64,000 nucleotides of DNA, taken from NCBI GenBank assembly GCA_905221605.1, contig CAJNDS010002722.1, forward strand, positions 122,501 to 186,500. Direction: 5' to 3'. Each line of letters opens with the position of its first letter. The stretch's first letter is position 1. A program made the translations under genes and the position numbers. Source of the DNA: Symbiodinium natans (Eukaryota > Sar > Dinophyceae > Suessiales > Symbiodiniaceae). The notes beneath the pieces are model-generated. The model was not told where the DNA came from. It saw only the letters and a program-made list of their open reading frames with translations, and did not search any database. This document shows positions 42,940-54,325 of the stretch, piece after piece.

Positions 42940-43639
42940 GGGGTTTGGGTTTAGGGTTTGGGGTTTAGGATTTGGGGTTTAGGGTTTAGGGCTTTGGGTC
43001 TACTTGGGGGGGGGGGGGCTTTAGGGTTTGGGGGGCTTCAGGAGTTTAGGGTCTTGGGTGTTTAGGCACGATGTACGTCTGTTGGGTTTAGGCGTTAGGG
43101 CACCGCCACTTCTTAACCACGCTCGGATCTCAGGAAACTAGAACATGTCCCCTAAGCATGTCGGGGCATGGTGAACAAGTCAGGCGTCTCACCATAGGGC
43201 GGTTGAGGGCGCATGTGGACCCGCAGGCGCTTGCCAGTACGTGCCACTGTTGGGGGGAACTTTCACCTGACAGTTTGCAGGGTGGTGTTTCCGCAAACAT
43301 AAACCCCTAACCCCTAAGCTCTAAACCCTAGACCTTAAACCCTAAACCCCACTATAAACCCTAAACCCTAAACCCTAAACCTAAATCCACAAGCAAGGGC
43401 TGTAATCTCTGGGTAGACAGAAAAGCAAGTTTTGCATGCTCGGAACTCACTCACAACCCCAAAGCCTACTTGGAGAAACACCGGTAGGTCTCCAACACCA
43501 CCTCTTCCCACCCCCCCCGCACCCCCCCCCCAACATCTCTGCTTGAAGATTCCTGGGACTGACCTACAATTGTTTTATTTGAAACCCCAGTTCCCAATTC
43601 CTAAGCCCCCAACCCTAAACCCGAAACTAACAGCCGCAG

Positions 43640-46600
43640 TTTTACGCGGCAACCACGCGAGGATGCCACGCGCGGCGACCTGATCCAAAGCCACCGCGGG
43701 CCGACGAAGCGTTCGAACTGGGTGGTTCCGGGCAGGCTCCGTTAGGGTTTGGGGTTTGGGGTTTGGGGTTTAGGGTTTAGGGTTTAGTGTGGGGCCTAGG
43801 CTCTCTAGGCTCTAGGGTTTACACAGGGTTTAGGGGTTGGGCGTTAAGTTTTTGGGCTCAAAGTTCAGGAGCCTCTCCATTAACACCCTACTGTCTGCAA
43901 GCACTCGTGAAATCCTAAGGCCCTAGTTAAGCCCTTCAGTCCCAACTCCAAAAAATCCGCCTAGCACTTTTGGACCCAGTCAAGGGTTTAGGGTTTAGGG
44001 GTCGAGGGGTTGAGGGGTTGAGGGGTCGAGGGGTCGAGGGGTCGAGGGGTCGAGGGGTCGAGGGAGGGGTCGAGGTTTAGGGTTTAGGGTTTACCAGAAA
44101 TGCTAGTAGGGGGGGTTAGGTTGCACATGGTGTAGGGTCCGGATGATTAGGTGGCCCTGTCAAGAAGAACGTGGATTGCAGACTGCCGTGCCCCCAAACC
44201 CTGGCGGTTTAGGGTTTGGGGTTCAACCCTAAACCCTAAACCCTAAACCCTAAACCCTAAACCCTAAACCCTAAACCCTGAAACCCCAGTTGGGGGCATC
44301 GTCGGTTGTAGGACTTTAATTGAAGCTTATGAGCTGACAGGGAGGATCGGAAGACTTAGAAAGTACTAGGCATGGTTCTTAAGTAGGACAGCCCAGATTA
44401 GTGGCCCTTTACGGTACACCTAGCACTGCTTTGTACCCTAACCCCTAAACCCCAAACCCTAAACCTTAAGCCCTACTTAGGCCCGTGATCCTCCAAGTAA
44501 GCCCCAGCCCAGAAGTCTTGGGGGGGGAGGCTGATGGCTGGAGACCGCAGCAGCTTGGATTCCGAGGACGTCGTCAGGGTTTCAGGGTTTTGGGGTTTGG
44601 GATGTTTAGGGTTTAGGGTTTAGGGTTTTGGACGGAAGGGAATGTTTGCAGGTGAATTCTTTGCGGGAAGCCCCCTCGATGGAAGTCCGTGGGTGGTTCG
44701 TAGTAGCATTTAAAGTTAGAAGTCCCTAAACAAGAAGATCATATCCCTAAACCCGAAACCCGAAACCCCAAACCCGAAACCCTAACCCTAAACCCTAAAC
44801 CCTAAACCCTAAACCCTAAACCCTAAACCTTAAACCCTAAACTCAAGACTTCGGGCGCCCCCCTTCAGTGGGGGGGCTTAACCCCCTCGACCTCGACGGC
44901 GCAAGCCGACCCAGGTCGTTCGCCCGCCCAGAGGTCCCGGAACACACCCGACGCCTGGCCCTCTGGGACCCCCTCAACCCTAAACCCTAAACCCTAAACT
45001 CTAAACCCTAAACCCTAAACCCTAAACCCGCTGCACTGGGACGCCCTGGACCCGCCTGGGAGCCCCCTGCGACCCACCGGATAACTCCTGCAGTCGTCCT
45101 GAGCCTCCTAAGCCCCTCTCAGCCTTCCCTGACACGAGACCCTAGACGGGACCCCTGCAATGGAAGAAAATTTCTGGAAGTGGCGCTGTTGACTTGAGTT
45201 TAGGCTTAAACCCTAAAAGGAATAGGTTTGGGTGGTTTTGCCGCCTGAGACGGTGTGGGGTGGGATAACAATGTTAGATGGCCCTCCAGAAGCGAGTCTG
45301 CATCCCAACCTTCACAGCTTCTGCGCCCTTTCACAGCAAACCCTAACCCTAAACCCTAAACCCCAAACCCCAAACCCTAAACCCTAAATGAAGAAGTAGA
45401 TTCCGGTATGTGGACCGTGTGAAGGTGTGTTCTGCCCACCCGATGCCCGCCTCATCACCCACAGTAGGGGTACAAGGTGGGGCAAGGACGCACCGGGGCA
45501 AACGGCTCTTAAGGGCTTCAGTTTGACTTCAGCACTAAACGTTAAACCCTTTTTGCACCTCCAAAGCCCAGCCAGGAGTCGCTCAAGGCGATCTTCAAAA
45601 GCGGTGTGACCACGGTGGTGTGCCTCCAGACGCGACAGGAGATTCTAGGGGCCTTAGGGAGGTTTTGGGGTTGGGGGTTTAGGGATTACGGTGAAATTAT
45701 GGGTCCTTAGAAGAAGGGAATCCTGCTATTTGGATGCTTATTTTAGGGGCCCCCTATTTTCGTAAGCCACCTGGAGATGTGCGAGATGCGATGTCCACTT
45801 GGGGTTTGGGGTTTAGGGTTCATGGTTTATTGTTTGAGGTTTAGGGTTTGGGGTTTAGGGTTTAGGGTTTGGGGTTTGGGGTTTAGGGTTCAGGTTTTGC
45901 CTTGGGGCTCCATGGTTCGATGCCCTATACTGAGGGGGGCTATAGCCTCTCTGTTGTACGTTATGGGAGTCGCTGGCGGGGTTTGGACTTAGAGTTTGAT
46001 GAAGTCGGTTCCTGTCAAGAACCTGCCGTCCAAACCCGAAACCCGAAACCCTAAACCCGAAACCCGAAACCCTAGACCCTAGACCCTAGACCTTGGACCC
46101 TAGACCCTAAACCGTGGAACATACTGAGGTAGTGGGGGTACGTAGGACTTGAAGCTTCATGGGACTTACGAACTACGTATAGCCCCCCCTAACTGACTTT
46201 TCAAGCTTTCCGTAGGCTGCCCATTTGGACGTTGGCTTATGACACCAAGCACAGCTAGTGGCTTGTTAGGGTTTGGGGTTTAGGGTTTAGGGCTTAGGGT
46301 TTCGGGTTTAGGGTTTAGGGGTATATGGAAGATCCCAAGAGTTAACACTCCAGGAGACATCTGCAGGCGTGGACTACCGGAAGAAGCTCGATGGCGGTTT
46401 GGCCCCTGAAACCCTATAAGCCCTAAATTCGGCGAGAAAATGGGCTTTCTGGGCTTTATCTAGGTTCAGGGTTTAGGGTTTCGGGCTTTCGGCCCTTAAG
46501 CCTTCTCTGATCGTTTGAGATACTTTCAGCCAGAACACTTGGGCGAGATCCTCCACCCTACTATCGGGGCCTTAATTAGAATAGGGTTTTGGGGCTTATT

Positions 46601-49600
46601 ATAGTATAGTTATAAATGGACCATAAGGGAATAATTACTAAGTGAATACTGTTAGTAACTATTCCGACCCCTATATTGCAGTTTTAGCCCTCCGCGGAGG
46701 GTCCCCAAAAACCCAAAGCCCCAAAATCCAAGACCCGAATGTCTGAAGCCTCTTAGACCCCAAAGCCCAAGACCCAAAATAAACTCCCCTAAACCCTAAA
46801 CCCTAAACCCTAAACCCTAAACCCTAAACCCTAAACCCTAAACCCTAAACCCTAAACCCTAAACCCTAAACCCTAAACCCTAAACCCTAAACCCGAGATA
46901 AACTCCCAAGCCAAAGACCCTAGACTCCCAAACGCTGGCTTCCGCATCAATCTAACGTTCGAACCATGGGCCCTCAGCGTGGTCCCTGACCCAGGTTGAT
47001 AGGGATCCGAAGTATGGGCCCCCAATTGATATACAAAAGAAAAGTATGCATATATATATATATGTATGTATGTATATACATAATTACACCAATAAAAAAT
47101 TACACAAATAAGTAAATAAATACAAATAGATAAACATATTTCTATATAGTGTATATACAGGTTGCAATATAGGGCCCCCCCAAATTTCAGGGCCCACACT
47201 TTGGGCCCTGGATTCTGTATCACCTCAGCCGTGCCGCGGGCTGGCTGATGCGGTTAGGGTTTAGGGTTTAGGGTTTAGGGTTTAGGGTGTAGGGTGTAGG
47301 GTTTAGGGATTCTTGTAGGAGACCGAAGTAACAGATCCTTCGCAGGGAACCGCCCTTTGCCCCCTGTAGCCACCGCGACACGGTTTAGGGTTTCGGGTTT
47401 GGGGTTTAGGGTTTAGGGTTGAGGGTTTAGGGTTTAGGGTTTAGGGTTTAGGGTTAGAGCCGAAATCCTCAAAGGAAAGCGAAAGCCCTACAGCCGAACG
47501 TGTCCTTCGTCGAACAGCCGATCCCCGACCAGGAGGCGCCCTCAGACCCCTAAAGCATGAGCCCTCAAACCTGAAGCTCTAAAGACCCTAAGGTTTAGGG
47601 TTTAGGGTTTAGGGTTTAGGGTTTAGGGTTTAGGGTTTAGGGTTTAGGGTTTAGGGTTTAGGGTTTAGGGTTTAGGGTACAAGCCTAAGCCCTGGAAGCC
47701 CGAAGCACCCAAAATCATAAACTACCCCGAAAGTAAGGCCACCGTCGCGAGCCCTGCGCGGCCCAATTCAGAGTTCGGCCCTGCAGGTGACCGACGACGC
47801 CATGGTGGAAGAGCTCGTGGCCTGGCGTTGCGTTCAGTGCCTAGAAGGGTCTAGCGGGTTGACATGTAGGGCTTCGCAGCGCTTTCAGGGTTTAGAGGGG
47901 GGGGGGTGGGGGTTTAAGGGTTTAGGGTTTAGGGGTTTAGGGTTTAGGGGTTTAGGGTTTAAGGGTTTAGGGTTTAGGGTCTATATAGGGCTGTTGAAGG
48001 AGGCTGCAGCCTGCACGAGGGGGTTTAGGGTTGAGTGCGTCTCGACCCAGGTCTCTCAGCTACTTGAACGACTAGCCGGCGGCGAGGCCGGTGATGGTTT
48101 TGGGGGTTTGGGAGTTTTGTACCCTTTACCCTTTGTTCTGCTTCAGGGTTCCTTTTTTAAAGTCACCAACCCCCCAAAATGGGTGCCCTTATTGAAATAT
48201 GGTTACTGGGCTACCGAGTAGAGTCATCTCTTCAGATGTAAGCTGGAACAAGAACCCCAATCACAATTAGTCCAAACCGTAAACCGTGAACCCGAATGAG
48301 AAACCCCAAACCCTACACCCCAAGCCCTAAGCCCTAAACCCGAAACCCTAAATAAGTCCCAAGTTGACTCCTCAATCGCAGGCTATCAGCCCCCCTAAAC
48401 ACCGAAGTCCAAAGAGGTGAAGAGCCTCCTCGTTGGGATGCTTATGGTTTCAGGGTTTAGGGTTATTCCTACAATCCCTATAAACCCTCTAAACCCTATA
48501 AACCCTAAACATCTCCAAAATCTCCATAAACCCTATAAACCCCATACCCCGTAAGTAACCCTAAAGCGCTAAGAAGGGGTTCCGATGGACTCACCCTAAA
48601 CCCTAAACCCTAAACCCTGAACCCTGAACCCTAAACCCTAAACCCTAAACACTCCAGCTGTTGGAGTCCCGGTTCGTTGCCTGAACCCTAAAACTGTATG
48701 GACTCTGGCAGCTCTAAGCCCCCCGAGCCCTAGTTTCGGCCCATAAGGCCACCCAGAAGCCTCCAAACGCTCGTAAGGGTTTAGGGTTTAGGGTTTAGGG
48801 TTTAGGGTTTAGGGTTTAGGGTTTAGGGATAGAGACCAGGTTCTCTACGTCCACTGCCGAGGTGGGCACGGAAGGACCGGCAGCTGGTCCAGACTTGGCC
48901 AAGAAGTACGTTGTAACCCTAAACCCTAAACCCTAAACCCTAAACCCTAAATCCTAGACCCTAAACCCTAAACCCTAAACCCTAAACCCTAAACCCTAAA
49001 CCCTAAACCCTAAACCCTAGACCCTAAACCCTAAACCCTAAACCCTAAACCCTAAACCCTAAACCCTAAAACCCTAAACCCTAAACCCTAAACCCTAAAC
49101 CCTAAACCCAAGCAGGTTGGGAGTCGTGGGGGCCCTAGGCATAAGCTATTGGGTGTGGGCTTCGAGTTTTGCAAGTTTTAGCCGTTCTCGCCCCTGGGTC
49201 TGGGCACAAAGATCATCAGCCTGCTTTGTTAAGGCGTTTAGGGTTTAGGGTTTAGGGTTTAGGGTTTAGGGTTTAGGGTTAAGGGGGCTTAGGGCTATGA
49301 GGTTATAGGTGTTTTGGGCGTCACGGCTTGAGAAATTTCTTGTCGAGGCGTTTGTTTGGTTCGGTGAGTTTTGTTTCTGGGGGGGACTTGGGAAAGTGTC
49401 GGGGTGTTTTTGGGTTTGGCTTGTGGGTTACCCTAAACCCTAGACCCTAAACCCTAAACCCTAAACCCTAAACGTTTGGTATTTCGGCGTGTTTTGGGTT
49501 TAGCGTTGAGGGGTTAGGGTTTGAGATCCGGGCCGCTAGCGTCGACTGCTGTTTTGCCATCTCAACCTTGCCAGCCCTACACAGCCTACGCCCTAAGTCC

Positions 49601-52103
49601 TAGACCCTATACATCTTAAGCCCTAAGCCGCAAACCCCCAAACCCTAAACCCTAAACCCTAAACCCTCAACCCTCAACCCTCAACCCTAAACCCTAAGCC
49701 CTAAACCCTAAACCCTAAACCCCTAGTTTGGGGAACTGACCATCTAGACTGCGAGCAAAGGCACCATCTGCGCCATCCTCCTGGGGCGCATGTGCGCGAG
49801 CAGGGCTCGAAGTAAGTGGGCCTTTAAAGTCCCTAAGTAGGTTTAGGGTTTAGGGTTTAGGGTTTAGGGTTTAGGGTTTAGGGTTTAGGGTTTAGGGTTT
49901 AGGGTTTAGGGTTTAGGGTTTAGGGTTTAGGGTTTAGGGTTTAGGGTTACTTGTACTCCCAGTTCTAAGTCCACGCATGACCTACTTACAGAGGACTTAG
50001 GGGGCTTATAAGTGCATGTATAGTTGGGGTGATAAGTTCTGTGGACCTCCAAGTAAGCTCTCAAAACTCGAGGCCCCTATGTATGCGCACATCAATCGAG
50101 AACGCCTGGCGGCGAATCAGCGGCCGCTCCCCAAAATTGTTCGCCGATGCTTCGAAAGAAGCGTTTGGGTGCGGGAGTGGGGATGGGGTTGGGGGCAGGG
50201 AACGGGGAAGGGTGGGGGGGGAGGGGAGGGACCCCGATGCCCGCACCCTCACGCCCAGTTGCTCACGATTGGCGATGTTTTTCAAACTCCAAAGCTCTTA
50301 AACCCCAAGCGCTACTCTACCTGCAGTCGCAGCGCTGATATCTTGGATTACAGGAATCATGACGCATAATGAAGCCTGACATACTTTGTTGCTGGGCTAT
50401 TGGAGATGTAAATGAGACCATGCCTCAACAAATCCATGACACTTCAACCAGCAACTCCCAGACCTCCAGGCAGTTCGACGCCACCCAAAAGAAACCCTCA
50501 GCCCCTACACTCCAAAAGCCTAAACTCTAAACCCTAGACCCCTCAACCCTACACCCTAAACCCTGGGTTGAGGGCTTAGGGGTGCAGGGTTCATGCGTTT
50601 AATGGGCTCATTTATGGGCGCATTTATGGGAGTTTTTGGCTGTTGCCTTACGATTTCGCGTGTAGGGCTTCAGTTTTAGGGCTCCCGTTCTTCTGGACCC
50701 TAAACCTACAAAACCCCTAAAGCCCTAAACCCCCTAAAGCCCTAAGCCCCTAAACCCCCTAAACCTCTAAACCCCCTAAACCCCTAAACCCCGAAACCCC
50801 TAAGCCCCTAAACCCCTAAGCCCCTAAGCCCCTAAACCCCTAAACCCCTAAACCCCTAAACCCTAAACCCTAACCCTAAACCCTAAACCCTAAACCCTAA
50901 ACCCCTAAACCCCTAAACCCTAAACCTCCAGGTACAAGCTGTCGGCCGCCGAGGCTATGGCCCGCACCCAGGCCCGGCGGTCCCTCCAAGACTTAGGGTT
51001 TAGGGTTTAGGGTTTAGGGTTTAGGATTTATAGGGTTGAGGGTTTAGGGTTTAGGGTTTCGGGTTTAGGATTTAGGGTTTAGGGTTTCGTGTCTAGGATT
51101 TAGGGACTGAAGTCCCGAAGATGCACCCTGAGCTTCCCAGCTGCGTGAGAGCGCAGGCGTGCCACGACGCCCGCCAGCAGCCCGTCTTCGCCGCAGAGGG
51201 TTACCAGGACAGGATTTAGGGTTTAGGGTTTAGGGTTTGGGTTTGGGGTTTAGGAACAGCAAGTCTCGTGAACCTTTCCTTCTTGGCGGTTGGAGAAGTA
51301 GGACCCTCAAACCCGAAGCCCGACACCTTAAACTTAAACCCTTTAAATCCTAAACCCCCAATGACAACTACTCAGTAGATCCCCTAACCTCTAAACCCTA
51401 AACCCTCAACCCTAAACCCTAAACCGTGAAGAACCTTTAACTAAGCAGGAGACCAAAGATGGCTCGAGCTGCGTCATCCTCTTCCCCTCGCAGCGGCAGC
51501 AGGCGCACCCTCGACCCTTAATCCGAATTGGGTTTAGGGTCTAGGGTCTAGGGTTTAGCGTTTAGGGTGTAGGGTCTAGGGTCGAGGGTTTAGGGTTTAG
51601 GGTTTAGGGTTTGGGGAAACCCAAGCCCCAAACCTATAAGCTGCAAACCCACATGTTTCAGGGCTTGTGACTCCGCGATTGACCCCGAAGCTTCCAACTT
51701 TGGCACATCCCATTTGGGGCTTCTTGGTAAGGTTTTTGGGCTTTAGGCTTTAAGCTTTAGGGTTTACTTAGGGGTTAAGGGTTTAGGGGGTTTGAGACAT
51801 TTTGGGTTATAGGGTTTAGGGTTCAGGGCTTAGGGTTTAGGGTTTGGGGCTTCAGGGTTTGTAAGGTCCAGCTTCGGCAGCCCTGACCATTGGACTCTAC
51901 GCGATCAGCTCTTCAAGCCAGGGGTAAGGTTTAAGGTTTAGGGAGAGAGGCATGCACCTTGAAACTGTTATTCACTGTTAGGGTTTAGGGTTTAGGGTTT
52001 AGGGTTTAGGGTGTAGGGTTTAGGGTTTAGGGCTCCGTGGCTGCCAACTTCCACAGGTCGTCCGACTCCTCCGGGGCGAGGCCGCCGTCCCAGCGCTCGA
52101 CAG
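43640..52103 (+). CDS. Cys-based (tyrosine/dual-specificity) protein phosphatase, at least 12 exons
   Basis: Protein phosphatase of the CX5R class. Exons: 43640-43731 (KRSNWVVPG), 45425-45476, 45572 to about 45650 (QESLKAIFKSGVTTVVCLQT), 46367-46396 (VDYRKKLDG), 47787-47819 (VTDDAMVEELV), 48051-48086 (VSQLLERLAGGE), 48840-48879 (VLYVHCRGGHGRTG), 49761-49791 (TICAILLGRM), 50932-50971 (YKLSAAEAMARTQ), 51157-51199 (ACHDARQQPVFAAE), 51459-51502 (DGSSCVILFPSQRQQ) and 52057-52103 (VVRLLRGEAAVPALD). The P-loop is HC-RGGHG-R-T; the NWVVPG start, GVTTVVCLQ strand and later HDAR and FPSQ..QV motifs fit the family. Exon 46367 needs one more exon before it (phase). The start and C-terminus are not certain; the last frame may stay open into the array and stop near 52164. 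Donors are GT or GC. All introns carry telomere-type repeat except the 95-base intron 2. Confidence 0.88.
44005..44065 (+). repeat. GAGGGGTC octamer block
   Basis: About seven copies of GGGGTCGA/GGGGTTGA flanked on both sides by TTTAGGG units, in phosphatase intron 1. Confidence 0.85.
46793..46893 (-). repeat. Telomere-type array (CCCTAAA)
   Basis: About 14 units in the phosphatase intron before exon 47787. Confidence 0.9.
47593..47678 (+). repeat. Telomere-type array (TTTAGGG)
   Basis: About 12 perfect units, same intron. Confidence 0.9.
48915..49108 (-). repeat. Telomere-type array (CCCTAAA)
   Basis: About 27 units just after the exon carrying the phosphatase P-loop; a TTTAGGG array (49236-49280) follows in the same intron. 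Confidence 0.9.
49841..49946 (+). repeat. Telomere-type array (TTTAGGG)
   Basis: About 15 units that abut a palindromic element of the CTTGGAGGTTCATGG family (49949-50054). Confidence 0.9.
50700..50925 (-). repeat. CCCCTAAA octamer array
   Basis: About 20 copies of an 8-base variant with some CCCTAAA, ending six bases before exon 50932. Confidence 0.9.
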
Positions 52104-52700
52104 GCCCCTACGTCGAAGCTCATTTTTTGACCTGGGGTACAAGTCACAAGGGTTTAGGGTTTAGGGTTTGGGGTTTGGGTTTTAGGGTTCTAGGGTTCTA
52201 GGGTTCTAGGGTTCTAGGGTTCTAGGGTTAGGGTTCTAGGGTTCTTAAGGGAGAGGGGTTCAAGGGGGGTTATGTAACCCTTATACTCCCCACTACTCCC
52301 GAAGGCTGCTTCTCTGAGGTTCCCTAGGGAATTACCTACCCCCCTTGAACCCTTCTCCCTTAAGAACTCCCCCCCCCCCCCCCCCGCTTCCCTAAAGGGA
52401 CCACGAGCATGATATTTTTGGGATGTTCCCCCTTGTACTAACAGTCCTTAATAGGGACTATAGTACCCCCGATTAGAATCCCCATTAAGGACTGCTAGTG
52501 CAGGGGGGAACATCCCAAATTATATTTTTCTGCCAGGGGCCCTCAAAGTAGTTGTGTATGATCCAGGGCCATTGAGGCGTCTCGATCCCCCAGCCCCCCG
52601 AAACCCCGAAACTCTCTTACCTCCGAACACCTTCCCAAACTCTGAGCCCTAAAGGTTTCGGGTTTAGGGTGGAGGGTGTAGGGTTTAGGGTTCGGGTTCA
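52104..52700. other. Interval between the phosphatase and the retroelement
   Basis: GGGTTCTA variant block (52185-52240), palindromic elements at 52242-52367 and 52420-52518, and short TTTAGGG pieces. No exon is seen unless the phosphatase frame continues to a TAG near 52164. Confidence 0.65.
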
Positions 52701-52703
52701 GGG

Positions 52704-52713
52704 GTCCGAGGAA
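52704..52713. repeat. Left target-site duplication of the retroelement
   Basis: GTCCGAGGAA precedes the left terminal repeat and recurs at 58616-58625 just after the right one. If the three G bases shared with the repeat end are counted, the duplication is 13 bases (52701-52713 and 58613-58625). A duplication of this length is longer than the 4-6 bases typical of LTR retrotransposons. Confidence 0.85.
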
Positions 52714-53280
52714 GATGCCCTGATATGGCTAATCGTACTGTCATTGCAGTGGAGTGCTTTGGTGGCAGTGCTTTTGTATATCTGGAGTTTCCAAGGCCAA
52801 TCGGTGATTCAAGCATTGATGTCAAGAATGCTCACTTGGGCTCTGCAAAAATCCGGAGAGCATGTTGTAATGCATGCTACTGGAAGCATGTCAGGGCCAG
52901 ATCTCGAGTTCAGAATGTTAGAAGCTATGATGAACCAGACAGTGGGAACAACCAATTCGCATCAAGGTGACGCTCATTCTAGAAGTAGTTTGTGGCAGCT
53001 CTGCTACTCCAGTCTGTACCAATCCTTGCTTAGCATCACCACACAACTGCTGTGGTCATCGGGACGTCAAATGTTTAGATGAATTTTGACAGCATCTCAG
53101 CTCAGCGTGTGAACTGCACATGCCTTGCTCGCGAAATTTATATGTCCAAGAGTTAGTACCAGACCGCTTCTTCGAAGTAAGAAGTGTCCCGGGATCACCC
53201 AAGCCGCGCTCACAGTATCCCATGGACGGCGGACGGTCTGCAAAAGGTCAGGCGCGAGTATGTGCTTGAGAGAACTAGGG
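52714..53280 (+). repeat. Left terminal direct repeat of the retroelement
   Basis: 567 bases, identical by eye to 58049-58615. It begins GATGCCCTGATATGG and ends GAGAACTAGGG. It contains short open frames (one begins MANRTVIAVECFGG at 52723), but these occur in both copies and overlap in different frames, so I treat the repeat as mainly non-coding and likely promoter-bearing. Confidence 0.9.
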
Positions 53281-53323
53281 TTCCGGCGTTCCGCTTCCGG
53301 ACTCCTCCCGAGTTGAGTCAACG

Positions 53324-54325
53324 GTGAACGCTGTCACAATGAGCATTTCTTTTCGCATCACACTCCTTGCACGGATAACTTTTCACGGCTGCAAGATTGC
53401 GATCTTGTTCTGCTGGTACTTTAGTGTGTGGCTGCTAGGGTTGCAACCTGGCCCCGCCAACAACTCACACCTTCGCAATATCAGTCAGTTAAATTCACTC
53501 CATATTCCTCATGTCAGTTGGACTGCTTCGCGTCGCAAGCACAAACGCACGCGCCCACGGACGCGTACTTTGAGACACATGGCCATGAAAAGACTTCGCA
53601 GGTGGGTCCTCCCTGTTGCGTCACGCCACTTCCAAGAATGTTTTAGACAGGTGCTGCTCCTGTTGCTATGTCCTCGCAGAGCTACTCAGGCTCTTACACG
53701 GCATTCCTTGTCGAGTGCGGAACGCTTGGCTCCAGAACATGCTTCTTCAGAGTTGCCTGCTAAGCCTTCTCGCTGTGCTCCGTGTCGTGTCGAGTTTGTT
53801 GGTTCAAATCTCGCTGCGTTGTCTCAAGCCGACATGACGTCACGCATCCTATCAGGCCTTGATGCATGGTGTGATGGTCTTGTACTGCCCCACCTTCAGG
53901 TCCAGCAGTGGACGGCGGATTTGAGACTTGCAAAACCTGCGTGCGCCACCAGGCCACACAACGCAAAAGTAATGGGCACGATTCTGCGTGTCGCTGCATG
54001 CGTTGGGCAGTTGGTTGAGATGCGCTCTGTTGCTTGGGAACATATTCAAAGCTTGAACGTTGTGTTGGAGGCGTTGTGCTTTTGGATTTTTTCCGACTTC
54101 TCTGCGCACCAAGAGGTCAACTTCTTTGTCCTCAGACCTTTTGTTCCTTGCTTGTGGAAGCTTGAAGCTTGTCCTCATAACTGCTTGGCAGGCCCAAGGT
54201 GGCTGCAGGAAACGCCGCCGGGCGGTCAAAAGATGCTTGGGTCTGCCGCCCGACGTGTTCAATGCTTTTCTCGCAAGCAAGAGTTGGACTGCGGCGTCGA
54301 AGACAGCGTTTGTCCAGTTTGTTAG
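53324..54325 (+). CDS. Retroelement ORF, N-terminal part, no recognised domain
   Basis: 333 codons in frame 2, starting 44 bases after the left terminal repeat. The N-terminus has a hydrophobic stretch (ITFHGCKIAILFCWYFSVWL) and then an Arg/Lys-rich block (RRKHKRTRPRTRTLRH) that would suit nucleic-acid binding. A CAPC motif and ordered helices follow. It overlaps the next open frame by about 265 bases in another frame, so the two parts may be one protein joined by a frameshift or by an intron. No family match is apparent to me. Confidence 0.5.
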   Translation: MNAVTMSISFRITLLARITFHGCKIAILFCWYFSVWLLGLQPGPANNSHLRNISQLNSLHIPHVSWTASRRKHKRTRPRTRTLRHMAMKRLRRWVLPVASRHFQECFRQVLLLLLCPRRATQALTRHSLSSAERLAPEHASSELPAKPSRCAPCRVEFVGSNLAALSQADMTSRILSGLDAWCDGLVLPHLQVQQWTADLRLAKPACATRPHNAKVMGTILRVAACVGQLVEMRSVAWEHIQSLNVVLEALCFWIFSDFSAHQEVNFFVLRPFVPCLWKLEACPHNCLAGPRWLQETPPGGQKMLGSAARRVQCFSRKQELDCGVEDSVCPVC

